A stretch of DNA of 64,000 nt from Bifidobacterium apri (GCF_009299485.1 NZ_WBSO01000002.1:1-64000); one strand, 5' to 3'; positions 47,460 through 57,084 are shown, numbered from the stretch's first letter. The notes: generated by a model from the sequence alone, not told the origin. Translations and numbers: made by a program.

Positions 47460-49067
47460 TTACCTGTCAGCGATGATGTCACGCAGCACGTCCGCCGCCG
47501 ATTCGCCCTGAGCCAAGCCGCGACGCACGGCGTGTTCGCAACGCTGACGCGTCCACACCAGCGGATCGGACATATCGAATCCGAACAATGAGCCGTCTGA
47601 TTCACGTACCGTCACATGCGACCATGACGCCGCGACGACCTGCGCCGTGAACTCCCCCACGATATGCGCCCGCAACCATGCGCGCGTCGTATCCGGCGCC
47701 TGTGAAGTCGCCTGCGCGACCATGGCGTCGGCATCCGACCCGTCAAGTCGCTCGGTATGGGTCTTGACCGCTTCGAACAGCGAAACGTTCGGATCCAATG
47801 CCGCCCAACGCAAGTCAAGCGCGACGATTCTGGGATCCAACCAGGAAATCTCCTGTCCTGAAACGGCAAGGCGGCGGCGCATCCGTTCCAACAGCTGCCA
47901 TTTGAGCAGCCATTCCAAGCGTGAGCCCTCATCGGCCATCGTCAGGCGCGTCTCATCGTCCGCATGTCTGACCGCGGCGACATCAGCGAGCGCCCGGCGC
48001 CACATGCCGACGATTCGGCGCGTCTGCGCGTCAGGCCACACGGGAGTGCCCTGACTGTCGGTGCCATACCGCATCGCGGCGACTTCAAAAACCGCGGTGA
48101 GCAGCCGTGTCTGGATCTGCCATGCCGTCAACGTTCCCCCATCGGCAAGTCGCAACGGAGCAGCCAATGTCAGATCATGCGAAACCTCATGCATGGCTGT
48201 CACCGGATCGTCCAATGCCACCGATGCAAGCAGCGCGTCCACGTCATAGGAGACTTCCGGCGCCGTCTCCAGCAGCCACAACAGCAGGCTCGTCGTGCCG
48301 AGCTTCAACGCCTGCGGCACATCCATGCGGTTGGCGTCCCCGACGATCACATGCAGACGGCGGTACGCATCGGTGCTGTGCGATTCGTCGCGCGTGTTGA
48401 CGATCGGCCGGTCGAATGTGGTCTGCAAACCGATGCGCATATGGATGTAATCGGCGCGCTGGCTGAGCTGGAAGCCCGCATGTTCGCAACGTTCTCCCAA
48501 TCCCACGCGGCCCGAGCCCGCATACAGCTGGCGGGTGACCAGATGCGCAGTCATCAGCGCCGCAACCTGGCTGAACGGTACGGAACGCAACATCATGTAA
48601 TTCTCGTGCGTACCCCAGCTGGCACCCTTGCCATCGACATTATTGCGGTGCAACACCACCGGCTTGCCGGTGTTCCGTGACGCTTCCTGCGCGGCGTGGC
48701 CCATGATCACGTCACCGGCATGGTCGTAGCGGACAGCCTCGAATGGATCGGTCGTCTCAGGCGCGGAATACTCGGGGTGTGCGTGGTCGACATACACCCT
48801 GCCACCGTTGGGCGCGATGATATTGGTGATGTGCAGCTGAGGCGCGTCCGTGAGCATGTCAGGACGCGCGGCGGCACGCTCCAACCGGTGTCCGCGCGCA
48901 TCATTGACCGGATCCTCCTGCCGGTAATCCCAGCGGATATCGCCGCGCGTACCGTCGTCGGCGGCGGCGACCACGTCGAAACTCAGTCTGACCGGATTTG
49001 CGCGGGCGTCGCCCGGCCGACTGACCGCATATTCGGTTTCCGTTCCCATCACCCTGCGAACGCTCAT
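47460..49067 (-). CDS. dop: Pup deamidase/depupylase Dop
   Basis: 535-residue homologue of PafA which converts the C-terminal Gln of Pup to Glu and removes Pup from targets. It begins with GTETEYA, and carries VYVDHAHPEYSAPE, the Dop form of the catalytic-Asp motif. The longer loop after residue 35 distinguishes Dop from PafA. A near-ideal AGGAGG precedes the ATG. It lies 44 bases from arc and 111 from the IMPase-like gene on the same strand. Confidence 0.94.
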   Translation of the reverse strand: MSVRRVMGTETEYAVSRPGDARANPVRLSFDVVAAADDGTRGDIRWDYRQEDPVNDARGHRLERAAARPDMLTDAPQLHITNIIAPNGGRVYVDHAHPEYSAPETTDPFEAVRYDHAGDVIMGHAAQEASRNTGKPVVLHRNNVDGKGASWGTHENYMMLRSVPFSQVAALMTAHLVTRQLYAGSGRVGLGERCEHAGFQLSQRADYIHMRIGLQTTFDRPIVNTRDESHSTDAYRRLHVIVGDANRMDVPQALKLGTTSLLLWLLETAPEVSYDVDALLASVALDDPVTAMHEVSHDLTLAAPLRLADGGTLTAWQIQTRLLTAVFEVAAMRYGTDSQGTPVWPDAQTRRIVGMWRRALADVAAVRHADDETRLTMADEGSRLEWLLKWQLLERMRRRLAVSGQEISWLDPRIVALDLRWAALDPNVSLFEAVKTHTERLDGSDADAMVAQATSQAPDTTRAWLRAHIVGEFTAQVVAASWSHVTVRESDGSLFGFDMSDPLVWTRQRCEHAVRRGLAQGESAADVLRDIIADR

Positions 49068-49111
49068 TCGTCCTCCTTGGCCTGCCTCACGTGGCGCACT
49101 ATGCGATACGG

Positions 49112-50773
49112 TTATGCACCGTGCGCGGCGGCTCCCTCAGTATCGGCATCATAACCCGCCGTATAACCCGCCGCAGGCCGGATACGCACCACCCTGCCAC
49201 CGGCGATGCCATTGATCCGCGACCACTGTGCCGGATCGGCGTCAAGTACCGCATCACGCGTCTCCCGGAATTCGCCGTCCACCGCACCGGCGAGCATCTC
49301 AACCGTCAGCGCGACATCCGCCCCGGTTTCGATGGACGCCTTGACCGCCCGGGTCTTGGCGCGATCGACGATGTTCTTGAGCATCGCACCCGATACAACA
49401 TCACCCAGATACAACGGGGACCACACCCCGGAATCGTCAAGGACATCCGCCACATGCCGATGTTCACCATGAGCGAACAGGTCATGCACCAGCACCCCGA
49501 CCAAGGCGGCAGTGTCAACACCGGGCTCAAACGGCAGATCATCGGTCAGATAATGCCGCACAATCTGACAAGCCTGTGCTTCGCGAGGCCTGTCGATGCG
49601 GATCTTCACATCCAGACGTCCCGGCCTCAAAACCGCCGGATCGATCATATCCACACGATTCGAAGCGCCGATCACCATCACATTGTCCAAACGTTCCACG
49701 CCATCGAGCTCAGCGAGGAACTGCGGGACGATCGTCGTCTCCACATCGCTGGAAACCCCCGAACCGCGCGTGCGCAGCAGTGAATCCATCTCATCGATAA
49801 ACACGATGACAGGGCGCCCGTCCTGGGCACGCTCCCTCGCACGCCGGAATATCAAGCGGATCAGCCGCTCAGACTCACCCACATACTTGTTGAGCAGTTC
49901 CGGCCCCTTGACCGACAGGAACACCCCGGAACCGGCGTCCGTCCCCTCGGCAAGCGCATGGGCGACCGCCTTGGCGATCATCGTCTTGCCATTGCCGGGA
50001 GGGCCGTACAGCAGGATGCCCTTCGGTGCGCTGAGATGATATCTGCGATACAGTTCCCGATGCTGGAAGGGCAGTTGGACGGCATCCCGGATGCGGCCGA
50101 TCTGTTCATCAAGACCGCCGATATCGTCGAAGGTGACATCGGGGACCTCCTCCAGCACCAAATCCGCATGCTCCTCAGGCGCAAGCACATCGAGCGCGAA
50201 CCGGCACGCAGGGTCGACCAACACCCGGTCGCCCGGCTCAACCGCCGTGTCCAGCGACGCGCCCGCCTGACGGATGACCTGTGAGGAGCCGCCGGCATCG
50301 GCGACCAGTATTCTGCCATCGGCGAACACCTGCTTGACCTGCCGCACAGCGCCGAGCTGGTCGGCATCCCTGCGCGCGACCAGCACCATGTTCTCGTTGA
50401 GCAACACCGTATCGCCAGGTTTGAGACGCGACGCGTTCAACGTCGTAGCAACCGGCACAATCAGGCGGCGGGCACCGGAGAGGACTTCCGCACTTGCATG
50501 CTGGACACCGAAATCATCAGTGGTGCAGGATTCAAGAGCGACCATCGTCGCGAAATTCAGCGGCGGCTGAGCGAACTGGCCGAGCTGGGACTTGGCTTTC
50601 GTCAGCTCCTGGCTCGCCCGGGTAAGCGCCGCCGCCAACGCATGGTTCTTCGCCATAAGCTGGTCATTGGCTTGGGCGAGCTCATCCAGCGCACGGTCGC
50701 GCGCTTTCAACGCGTCGGCTTGGGAATCCTCCGCGTCACGCTCCTGCGGCATCCTCATCTCATCATCGCTCAT
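49112..50773 (-). CDS. arc: Proteasome-associated-type AAA ATPase ARC (Mpa-like)
   Basis: 553-residue hexameric ATPase that recognises pupylated proteins. An N-terminal coiled coil of about 60 residues (Leu/Ala/Gln-rich; binds Pup in relatives) precedes two OB-type subdomains. The AAA module has Walker A GPPGNGKTMIAKAV, Walker B IVFIDEMDSLL and the arginine-finger region NRVDMIDPAVLRPGRLD. The C terminus ends EGAAAHGA and lacks the GQYL-type tail by which Mpa docks on the 20S core. It starts the arc-dop run; dedA is 30 bases upstream. Confidence 0.93.
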   Translation of the reverse strand: MSDDEMRMPQERDAEDSQADALKARDRALDELAQANDQLMAKNHALAAALTRASQELTKAKSQLGQFAQPPLNFATMVALESCTTDDFGVQHASAEVLSGARRLIVPVATTLNASRLKPGDTVLLNENMVLVARRDADQLGAVRQVKQVFADGRILVADAGGSSQVIRQAGASLDTAVEPGDRVLVDPACRFALDVLAPEEHADLVLEEVPDVTFDDIGGLDEQIGRIRDAVQLPFQHRELYRRYHLSAPKGILLYGPPGNGKTMIAKAVAHALAEGTDAGSGVFLSVKGPELLNKYVGESERLIRLIFRRARERAQDGRPVIVFIDEMDSLLRTRGSGVSSDVETTIVPQFLAELDGVERLDNVMVIGASNRVDMIDPAVLRPGRLDVKIRIDRPREAQACQIVRHYLTDDLPFEPGVDTAALVGVLVHDLFAHGEHRHVADVLDDSGVWSPLYLGDVVSGAMLKNIVDRAKTRAVKASIETGADVALTVEMLAGAVDGEFRETRDAVLDADPAQWSRINGIAGGRVVRIRPAAGYTAGYDADTEGAAAHGA

Positions 50774-50803
50774 GGTCGTCTCGCTTTCCTGCGATGGCTC
50801 GCG

Positions 50804-51544
50804 TCACCGCTCCTGCAGGTCGTCCCTCGTCGTCGCCACATGGTCAGGTTCGTCCGTCTCCTGTCCGCGCGCACGACGGCTGGCAACCAGCTTACGCGCC
50901 CGAAGCACGATGAACGCGAGCACGATCACGATGACGACCCCGATCACGACATCTTCGAACACATTGAGCACGCCCAGGATCGAGCACCAGTTATCGCCCA
51001 GCACATAGCCGGAAGTGACCAAGATCGTGTTCCAGACCGCCGAACCGAGCAGCGTCCAGCCGCTGAATTGCACCAGGCCCATGCGATTGAAACCGGCAGG
51101 AATCGAAATCAGCGAACGGACGACGGGAATGACCCTGCCGATCAGCACGGACCATGTGCCGTACCGGTTGAACCAATCACCGGCACGATTGACATCGTCA
51201 CGGCTCACCCCCGGAATGATGTCGGCGGCGCGATGGATGCGATGCAATCCGACCCATCGCGACACGCCGTACAAGGCCAGCGCGCCGATCAGCGAGCCGG
51301 CGGTCGCCCACACAATGGCCGCCGCCAGGGACATCGTGCCGCGTGAGGCGGTGAATCCGGCGAGCGGAAGGATGATTTCGCTGGGAATGGGCGGGAATAT
51401 GGATTCGAGCGCGATGGCAAGCATCACGCCGATACCGCCAATGGATTCCATCAAATCCACCAGCCATGTGGTGATGGTGCCGATGAGGCCGCCGTCGGAT
51501 GTATCGCACATGGGGGCAGTGGTCGCAAGAGCATAAACACGCAT
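50804..51544 (-). CDS. DedA-family integral membrane protein
   Basis: 246 residues with the SNARE-associated (DedA/VTT) fold, which in relatives moves phospholipid or undecaprenyl phosphate. The motif ESIFPPIPSEIILPLAGF near residue 45 and the GRVIPVVRSLISIPAGFNRM region carry the conserved acidic and Arg residues. About five hydrophobic segments are seen. The C terminus is basic and cytosolic. The start ATG at 51544 is chosen; an open frame runs 43 codons upstream into serB but shows no family match. Next gene is arc, 30 bases away. Confidence 0.9.
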   Translation of the reverse strand: MRVYALATTAPMCDTSDGGLIGTITTWLVDLMESIGGIGVMLAIALESIFPPIPSEIILPLAGFTASRGTMSLAAAIVWATAGSLIGALALYGVSRWVGLHRIHRAADIIPGVSRDDVNRAGDWFNRYGTWSVLIGRVIPVVRSLISIPAGFNRMGLVQFSGWTLLGSAVWNTILVTSGYVLGDNWCSILGVLNVFEDVVIGVVIVIVLAFIVLRARKLVASRRARGQETDEPDHVATTRDDLQER

Positions 51545-51581
51545 GACGGCATTGTCCCAGTATTTTCCGACAATCGAAGGC

Positions 51582-52265
51582 ATGATCGATGAACCTTTGC
51601 AAGCTCCGAACGAATCCGCCCCCACACTCGCCCGCCCCGGCATCCTGGTGATGGACGTGGATTCCACGCTCATCGATCAAGAAGTGATTGACGAACTGGG
51701 GGTCGCCGCAGGTGTCGGCGAGCAGATCGCCGCCGTCACCGCACGCGCGATGGCGGGTGAGCTGGAGTTCTGTCAGGCGCTGCGCGAACGGGTCAAACTC
51801 CTTGCTGGCTTGCCGGTGAGTGTGTTCGACGAGGTGTATCACAGGGTCACCTTCACCAATGGCGCGCTCGACTTGATCGATACCTTGCACCAGCATGGCT
51901 GGACAGTCGGTGTGGTCAGCGGCGGATTCCACGAGGTGGTGGACCGCTTGGTCGAAGACGCGCATATAGACCACGCGCTGGCGAATCAGCTGGAGGTCGT
52001 CGACGGCCGGTTGACCGGCAACGTCCTCGGTGAAATCGTATGCAAAACCACGAAACTCCATGCGTTGCAGGCATGGGCGCGGATGGACGGCATGCCGGTC
52101 GATCAGACGGTTGCCGTCGGTGACGGCGCCAATGACATTCCGATGATTCAGGCGGCTCAGCTCGGCATCGCGTTCTGTGCGAAACCGAAAGTGCAGCTTG
52201 CCGCCGACGTTGCGATCAACGAGCGGGATCTGCGCCACGTACTCGATCTGCTGTCAGGCGACTGA
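51582..52265 (+). CDS. serB: Phosphoserine phosphatase
   Basis: 227-residue HAD phosphatase for the last step of Ser synthesis. Motif I is MDVDSTLIDQE with nucleophile Asp; the cap-region ELEFCQALRERV segment is typical of SerB; motif II is VVSGGFHE; motif III/IV is VGDGANDIPM. It lacks the N-terminal ACT domains of mycobacterial SerB2. ATG at 51582 has GAAGG; an earlier ATG at 51543 would overlap the divergent dedA gene. A long terminator follows. Confidence 0.94.
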   Translation: MIDEPLQAPNESAPTLARPGILVMDVDSTLIDQEVIDELGVAAGVGEQIAAVTARAMAGELEFCQALRERVKLLAGLPVSVFDEVYHRVTFTNGALDLIDTLHQHGWTVGVVSGGFHEVVDRLVEDAHIDHALANQLEVVDGRLTGNVLGEIVCKTTKLHALQAWARMDGMPVDQTVAVGDGANDIPMIQAAQLGIAFCAKPKVQLAADVAINERDLRHVLDLLSGD

Positions 52266-52277
52266 GCGTTCCGATCT

Positions 52278-52319
52278 GCTTGTGCCGACGCTGACGGTGT
52301 TTCCAGCGCCGGCACAAGC
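52278..52319. terminator. Long hairpin between convergent serB and fmt
   Basis: GCTTGTGCCG-A-CGCTG pairs with CAGCG-C-CGGCACAAGC around a ten-base loop. Flanking CGTTCCG and CGGAACG could extend it. It probably ends both transcripts. Confidence 0.7.
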
Positions 52320-52345
52320 GGATGGCCGGAACGGTTGTCCCCGGT

Positions 52346-53314
52346 CTAATCGCAGTATGCTTCCTCGCTCAGCCGGGCGCCCCTCGCCCAGTCCGCCGCG
52401 CGCATCGCTTTCTTGCCTTGCGCTTTGACTTGGATCAGTTCCAGGGGCTGGCTTTTCGTGCCGATCCACACATGCTTCTTGCTCAATGCGAGTTTGCCCA
52501 CGGCCAGCGCCCCCGGCAGGTTCGGGTCGCCCATGTCGGCGGGCGCGGCTTCGAGCACGTGCAAGGTTTGGGATTCGTCGCGCGTTCCCTCGGCATACAG
52601 CGTGCACCATGCGCCGGGATGCGGTGTGCATGCGCGGATTTGCCGGTCAGCCGCGAATACCGGCACATCGAAGCGGATATGCGCGTCTTCGGTGCGGATC
52701 TTGTCAGCGATCTCATACGCGCCCTGAGGCTGCTCCACCGGGCTGATACGCCCTTCCGCCATCGCCTCAAGCGATGCGGCAAGCAGGTGCGAACCATCCT
52801 CGGCAAGACGTTCCAGCAGTTCGCCGGCGGTCTCATGCGCGCCGATTTCGACCGTGGACTGGGCGAGCACCGGCCCCTCATCCATACCACGGGTGATACG
52901 GAACACCGTCGCCCCGGTAATCGTATCGCCCGCCCAGATCGCGCGCTGCACCGGAGCGGCTCCACGCCATTGCGGCAACAGCGAGAAGTGAAGGTTATAC
53001 CAGCCCAAAGGCAGCGCATCCAATACCCGCTGTTTGAGGATTTTGCCGTAAGCGACCACCGCCGCGGCCTCAGCGCCGGTGGCGGCAAGCTCGGCGACGA
53101 AGCATTCCTCCGACGGATCGGATTCAATCACCGGCAGTCCCAACGCCAATGCGGCCTGTTTGACCGGGCTCGGCGTCAGCTTGCGGCCACGGCCTTGCGG
53201 CGCATCCGGGCGGGTCAGCACCGCCACGACCTCAAAATGCTCCGTGTCGGCAGCCAGCAGCTTCAACGAAGGCACCGCCACATCAGGCGTACCCGCGAAC
53301 AAGACCTTGAGCAT
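52346..53314 (-). CDS. fmt: Methionyl-tRNA formyltransferase
   Basis: 322-residue cytosolic enzyme that formylates initiator Met-tRNA with 10-formyl-tetrahydrofolate. The N-terminal domain has [16 protein letters not shown], and the catalytic Asn/His region reads [22 protein letters not shown]-terminal OB-like tRNA-binding domain completes the normal length. The ATG at 53314 follows GAGGATT. The priA gene lies 1.4 kb further up on the same strand, with other genes between. Confidence 0.96.
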   Translation of the reverse strand: MLKVLFAGTPDVAVPSLKLLAADTEHFEVVAVLTRPDAPQGRGRKLTPSPVKQAALALGLPVIESDPSEECFVAELAATGAEAAAVVAYGKILKQRVLDALPLGWYNLHFSLLPQWRGAAPVQRAIWAGDTITGATVFRITRGMDEGPVLAQSTVEIGAHETAGELLERLAEDGSHLLAASLEAMAEGRISPVEQPQGAYEIADKIRTEDAHIRFDVPVFAADRQIRACTPHPGAWCTLYAEGTRDESQTLHVLEAAPADMGDPNLPGALAVGKLALSKKHVWIGTKSQPLELIQVKAQGKKAMRAADWARGARLSEEAYCD

Positions 53315-53433
53315 AATCCTCGATTCTTTCCATCCACTCGCCATACAGGAACCGGCATGATCGCCGTCCATATTCAACTGCACAGCACCTTACCAGAGAC
53401 GCCGCATGGCTGTCGGGCCGGCGCGATCGGCAA

Positions 53434-54141
53434 TCAATCCAGCACCGGCGCGATGGGCACGCCCGCAGCGATCAGGCAGGCGCGCAGACGCCTCGGGTCG
53501 CTAAATCTGATGCCGCGGATTCCCGCCTGATTCGCCCCGACGATATTCATCGCCTTATCGTCGATGAACACACTGTCGCAAGCCTGAATGCCAAAAGTCT
53601 GCAACGCGTATTCATAGATATCGCGTTGCGGTTTGCGCATCTTCACCTGACCGGAGACGACCTTGCCATCGAGCATGCCCAGCAGGTCACACCCCTCTTC
53701 GGCGATACGGTAGAGGTCCTGCTGCCAGTTCGACAGTCCCCATACTCCGATTCCGGCGGCATGAAGATCCTCGATCAGCACGCGGGCGCCGGTTACGACA
53801 CCGGTCAGGGAGTCACGGAAGTTGTCCACGTAATAGCGCATCATCGACGCCCACGGTTCGCCTCTGTGCTCACGGACATACGCGACACCCTCCTCAAGCG
53901 AGGCACCCGCGTCCATCAGATCGTTCGCATCGTAGAAGGAAGAGACATCGTTGTCGAGGAATCCGTCGACGAGCCGCTGGCTGTACCGCGGGATCATCAC
54001 CGCTTCGGGATCCCAATACAGCAATACATTGCCGAAATCGAAGATCACCTGGGTGATCGGAGCTCCGTCGGACGCCGCGGCGGCATCCAGCGCCATCAGC
54101 TCGTCATATGCCATCTGCGGTTCTCCAGGCCAGCCTTTCAT
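53434..54141 (-). CDS. HAD-superfamily hydrolase (YihX-like)
   Basis: 235-residue HAD-IA phosphatase. Motif I is FDFGNVLLYWD, where the second acidic residue is replaced by Gly as in YihX and related sugar-phosphate phosphatases. Motif II is GLSNW, the Lys is in VKMRKPQRDIYEY and motif IV is FIDDKAMN. Substrate unknown; alpha-glucose-1-phosphate is possible. The start is ATG 54141 with GAGG five bases in front; a GTG two codons earlier is possible. Confidence 0.88.
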   Translation of the reverse strand: MKGWPGEPQMAYDELMALDAAAASDGAPITQVIFDFGNVLLYWDPEAVMIPRYSQRLVDGFLDNDVSSFYDANDLMDAGASLEEGVAYVREHRGEPWASMMRYYVDNFRDSLTGVVTGARVLIEDLHAAGIGVWGLSNWQQDLYRIAEEGCDLLGMLDGKVVSGQVKMRKPQRDIYEYALQTFGIQACDSVFIDDKAMNIVGANQAGIRGIRFSDPRRLRACLIAAGVPIAPVLD

Positions 54142-54237
54142 ATCCACCTCGCTCGGTTATCATCGCGCAACACCCGTCGGCGCGATGCTCCCTGTTCCTG
54201 ACACTCCAAGCATAGCCGGACGGCAAGCGTGCAAGAC

Positions 54238-54258
54238 ATGGCGCATGGCGCATGGCGC
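54238..54258. repeat. Three tandem copies of ATGGCGC
   Basis: A seven-base unit is repeated three times in the divergent region between the HAD and DUF1805 genes. No function is apparent; it could be a slippage-prone tract. Confidence 0.7.
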
Positions 54259-54300
54259 GTGACATGCTCGTGCTAAGACTGGAGTGATGGCATCAATTCT

Positions 54301-54321
54301 GCGTCTCATCGCTTGAGACGC
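54301..54321 (+). promoter_or_regulatory. Small hairpin upstream of the DUF1805 gene
   Basis: GCGTCTCA and TGAGACGC form an eight-base stem with a five-base loop, ending nine bases before the GGAGGA of the DUF1805 gene. Could be an operator or a leader structure. Confidence 0.4.
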
Positions 54322-54339
54322 CCAACGTATGGAGGAACC

Positions 54340-54639
54340 ATGCTGAATATCGAACAGCTTGACGCCAACGGCAAGTCCGTGCAGGGCACGATGGTGGTCG
54401 CCCCCGGCGGCGAAGGCCACCCGAATATGATTCTGGTACAAGGCAGCAAAGGCTACCTGATGTGCGGGTATCTCAATCTTGCCGCCGCCGAGAAATTCGG
54501 CGACGCCGCGGTGCTCGTGGGCGGCGCGGATTTCGCCGCAGTGCTCGCCAACCCGATCAAGGGCATGACACAAGCCGCCCGCCAGGCCGGCGTCAAAGAC
54601 GGTATGACCGGCGCCGAAGCCGCGGCAGTACTCGCCTGA
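54340..54639 (+). CDS. DUF1805 (YunC-like) domain protein
   Basis: 99-residue single-domain protein of the DUF1805/YunC family. It shows the family's GSKGYLMCGYLNLAAAEKFGDAA core, given here in part, and a C-terminal Ala-rich helix. The function is unknown. The ATG at 54340 follows GGAGGA at a suitable distance. It stands alone; a shared terminator separates it from the convergent priA. Confidence 0.8.
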   Translation: MLNIEQLDANGKSVQGTMVVAPGGEGHPNMILVQGSKGYLMCGYLNLAAAEKFGDAAVLVGGADFAAVLANPIKGMTQAARQAGVKDGMTGAEAAAVLA

Positions 54640-54653
54640 GACGACAGCCTGAC

Positions 54654-54682
54654 CGGGATTGACCGTAACGGGTCCAATCCCG
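54654..54682. terminator. Hairpin between convergent DUF1805 gene and priA
   Basis: CGGGATTG (54654-54661) pairs with CAATCCCG (54675-54682); inner bases extend the stem with a bulge. It lies directly next to both stop codons. Confidence 0.6.
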
Positions 54683-54684
54683 AC

Positions 54685-56931
54685 TCAGATCAGGTCCTTC
54701 GGATCGAGTTGGAAGCGCAGCTCGCCGGGTTCGCGTGAAGCGACATGCCGGGCGCTTTCCCGGTGCAGACGCTCAGCGAGTTCGGCGCGTCTCGATGGAG
54801 TTACGCGTACCACCGCTTTGACCCGGTCCGCCATGGTTTCAAGCTCACGCGCATCAACCGTCCGCGGCGGTGCGATCGGCACCGGGCCCAGCACCGCCGG
54901 CATCGGGCCGAACGCCGTATCCAGCAACGCCCAATCGCCTCCCGCCAACAATCCTGCCCCTTGAAGCATCATCCGGACCGCAGGACGCGACCCCCATACG
55001 CACGCCGAAGCGAATGCAGGCGGCAATCCTGTCTGTGCGCGCTCCTCAAGCTCCTTGGCGGCAAGCAACCGCGCATTCCAAGTCATCAACGACTGGGCGA
55101 CCAGCGGATCCGCCTCCCCGATCAGCATCGCCTGACCGCCATCAGACCGTGGCGCGCACCATTGCACGGCTCGCATCCACGAATCCAGTGCATCGACCCG
55201 GGCATCGACCCCGGGAGCGTACAAGCTGGTCCAGGCGTCGAGAATCGCCACCGCCCGGTATGCCCCCACGCCGCCATCGTCGGAACGCACTCGCGGCTCG
55301 GCGCCCGGAGTGGACACGACAAGCATCGGTGCATCCGCAATATCCGCAACTACCCCCTGCGGCTGGTGCGGCGAGGACACCACCATAGGGACATTGCGGA
55401 ACAGGCCGCGCAACTCCTGCACGGTTCCCGCAGCACCTACCCGTACAACACGCATGCGTTCACCGTGGCAATGCGGGCACACCCAATTCACCGCGGCGGC
55501 GGCGCACCAACGGCATCTGGGCTGTGACACCCCCGGCACCATTTCCAACGGGCCGGTGCACCGCGCGCACCGCGCCTGCCTGTGGCACGCCGCGCAACTG
55601 AGCGTCTGCGCAATGCCATCCTGAGGAATGGACAACAGTACGGGACCAGTTTTCAACGCCCGCGACAACACAACGACCGCGGTGTGCGGGACCCGCGCAC
55701 CGATCGTGGGGTCGGCGAGCCGTGCAAGCTCCTCACGATTAAGCCACCTGATCCAAGGCGAATGCTCCTTGAGCGCCGCCTGCAACGGCTGAACGGACGT
55801 GCTGTACCCGCTGACCGGCGTTTGAGCGACATGCCCGCCATCGGTCTCCCACTGGCTCAACGGGCTTCGTGCATTGCCGAGCGCGACGAACACCCCGTCA
55901 TGCGACCTGGCCCTCAGACGCAGCACGCCACGGGCATTCGCGTACGGCATCATGCCGTCCGTCTGCTGATAGGCGGTATCGTCGACGATGACGAACATCG
56001 CGTTGCCATCGATCGGAGCATACATGGCGGCTCGCGTACCGATGACGCAACGCACCTGCCCGCATGCGACAGCAAGGTAGGAACGATACCGTTCCGCCGG
56101 GGACATCGAAGCGCCAAGCACCGCGATATCGCCCATGTACCCGCCCTGTTGCGAAGCGCGCGGGCCGAAAACCCGCAAACCGAACGACCGCAATTGCCGC
56201 ACGGCATCGTCAACGGCGCGCATGGACGGCATAACCGCCACAACCCCACGGCCCGCGGCGAGCGCACGCAACGTCATCCACGCGAACACCACAGCCCAAT
56301 GTCCGGGCCCTGGCATGGCGTCGACGACGAAAGCTCCTTTGCCTCCTGCAGACAACGTATCGCCGAGCATACGCAGGTTCTGATAATCAGGCTCGAGGAC
56401 TTCGCCCAGATCATCCGCATGCTGGGTGCACATCGTCTGCTTCTCTCCCGCATCCCTGTCGAATGAGGCGGCTAGCCGTTGCTCATGTTCGACGCGCGCC
56501 ACGCGTGGCGGGACGGCGAGTCTGACGATATTGGCGCGGGTGCCGCCGTATGCCTGTGCAATCAGCGTGATGTCGTCCCGCAGCTTCGCGGGCACGAGAA
56601 TCTCGCCGCCGAGCACTTGCTCGAGATATCGCAGTGAGGAATCCGGCGTCTCGCTGTGTTCCGCCCGTTCCCAGATGATGCCGTTGACACGTCTGCCGCC
56701 GAATCGCACGCGCACCAATGTGCCCGGCAACGCTTGCGCGTCTTGGTTGTCTTGTACGAGATAGTCGAAGGTCTGTCCCAAGTGCGTGGCCTGCACGTCC
56801 AGTACGACGCGGGCGATCGGCGCATGCGCGGCACGTTGCCGCTTCGCCGTCGTGCGCTTACGTCTGCGCCGCGGCTCAAGCCCGTCGAAGGCGGGCTGTT
56901 CAGCGTCTGGGATAGTCATGGTGTTCACCAT
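54685..56931 (-). CDS. priA: Primosomal protein N' (PriA-like), helicase motifs degenerate
   Basis: 748-residue replication-restart factor. The N-terminal DNA-binding domain (FDYLVQDNQDAQALPGTLVRVRFG) is well kept. Walker A is replaced by AMPGPGHW with no Lys, and the DEEH position reads IVDDTAYQ. A cysteine set CAACHRQARCARC and CRWC...CPHC keeps the zinc-binding pattern. Loss of helicase motifs is the norm in actinobacterial PriA, so it may act as a scaffold. Start ATG 56931 or 56919; AGGTGA is close to the first. The N-terminal Arg-rich tract RRRRKR is odd. Confidence 0.85.
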   Translation of the reverse strand: MVNTMTIPDAEQPAFDGLEPRRRRKRTTAKRQRAAHAPIARVVLDVQATHLGQTFDYLVQDNQDAQALPGTLVRVRFGGRRVNGIIWERAEHSETPDSSLRYLEQVLGGEILVPAKLRDDITLIAQAYGGTRANIVRLAVPPRVARVEHEQRLAASFDRDAGEKQTMCTQHADDLGEVLEPDYQNLRMLGDTLSAGGKGAFVVDAMPGPGHWAVVFAWMTLRALAAGRGVVAVMPSMRAVDDAVRQLRSFGLRVFGPRASQQGGYMGDIAVLGASMSPAERYRSYLAVACGQVRCVIGTRAAMYAPIDGNAMFVIVDDTAYQQTDGMMPYANARGVLRLRARSHDGVFVALGNARSPLSQWETDGGHVAQTPVSGYSTSVQPLQAALKEHSPWIRWLNREELARLADPTIGARVPHTAVVVLSRALKTGPVLLSIPQDGIAQTLSCAACHRQARCARCTGPLEMVPGVSQPRCRWCAAAAVNWVCPHCHGERMRVVRVGAAGTVQELRGLFRNVPMVVSSPHQPQGVVADIADAPMLVVSTPGAEPRVRSDDGGVGAYRAVAILDAWTSLYAPGVDARVDALDSWMRAVQWCAPRSDGGQAMLIGEADPLVAQSLMTWNARLLAAKELEERAQTGLPPAFASACVWGSRPAVRMMLQGAGLLAGGDWALLDTAFGPMPAVLGPVPIAPPRTVDARELETMADRVKAVVRVTPSRRAELAERLHRESARHVASREPGELRFQLDPKDLI

Positions 56932-56990
56932 ATCACCTGTGCTGCGGGCGTGCCGCCGGAGAGCGGAAGGACGCCGCATAGGCATACTGA

Positions 56991-57031
56991 AGGGGCGCGG
57001 GATGCGGCTTGTCTTGCCGCCCCACGCCCCT
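56991..57031 (-). terminator. Terminator after cfa
   Basis: An imperfect G+C-rich stem: AGGGGCG...GCGGC on the left (56991-57008) with GCCGC...CGCCCCT on the right (57016-57031), seven-base loop. It begins about 55 bases beyond the cfa stop on the minus strand. Confidence 0.6.
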
Positions 57032-57084
57032 GGAAACGCATGCGATGCGATCGACCGGGCAAACGCCCGATTCAGCATGCCAGA

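Noticed and set aside
44644..51544. prcA/prcB proteasome subunit genes
   Set aside because: All coding space in this region is taken by other clearly identified genes; none resembles a 20S subunit.
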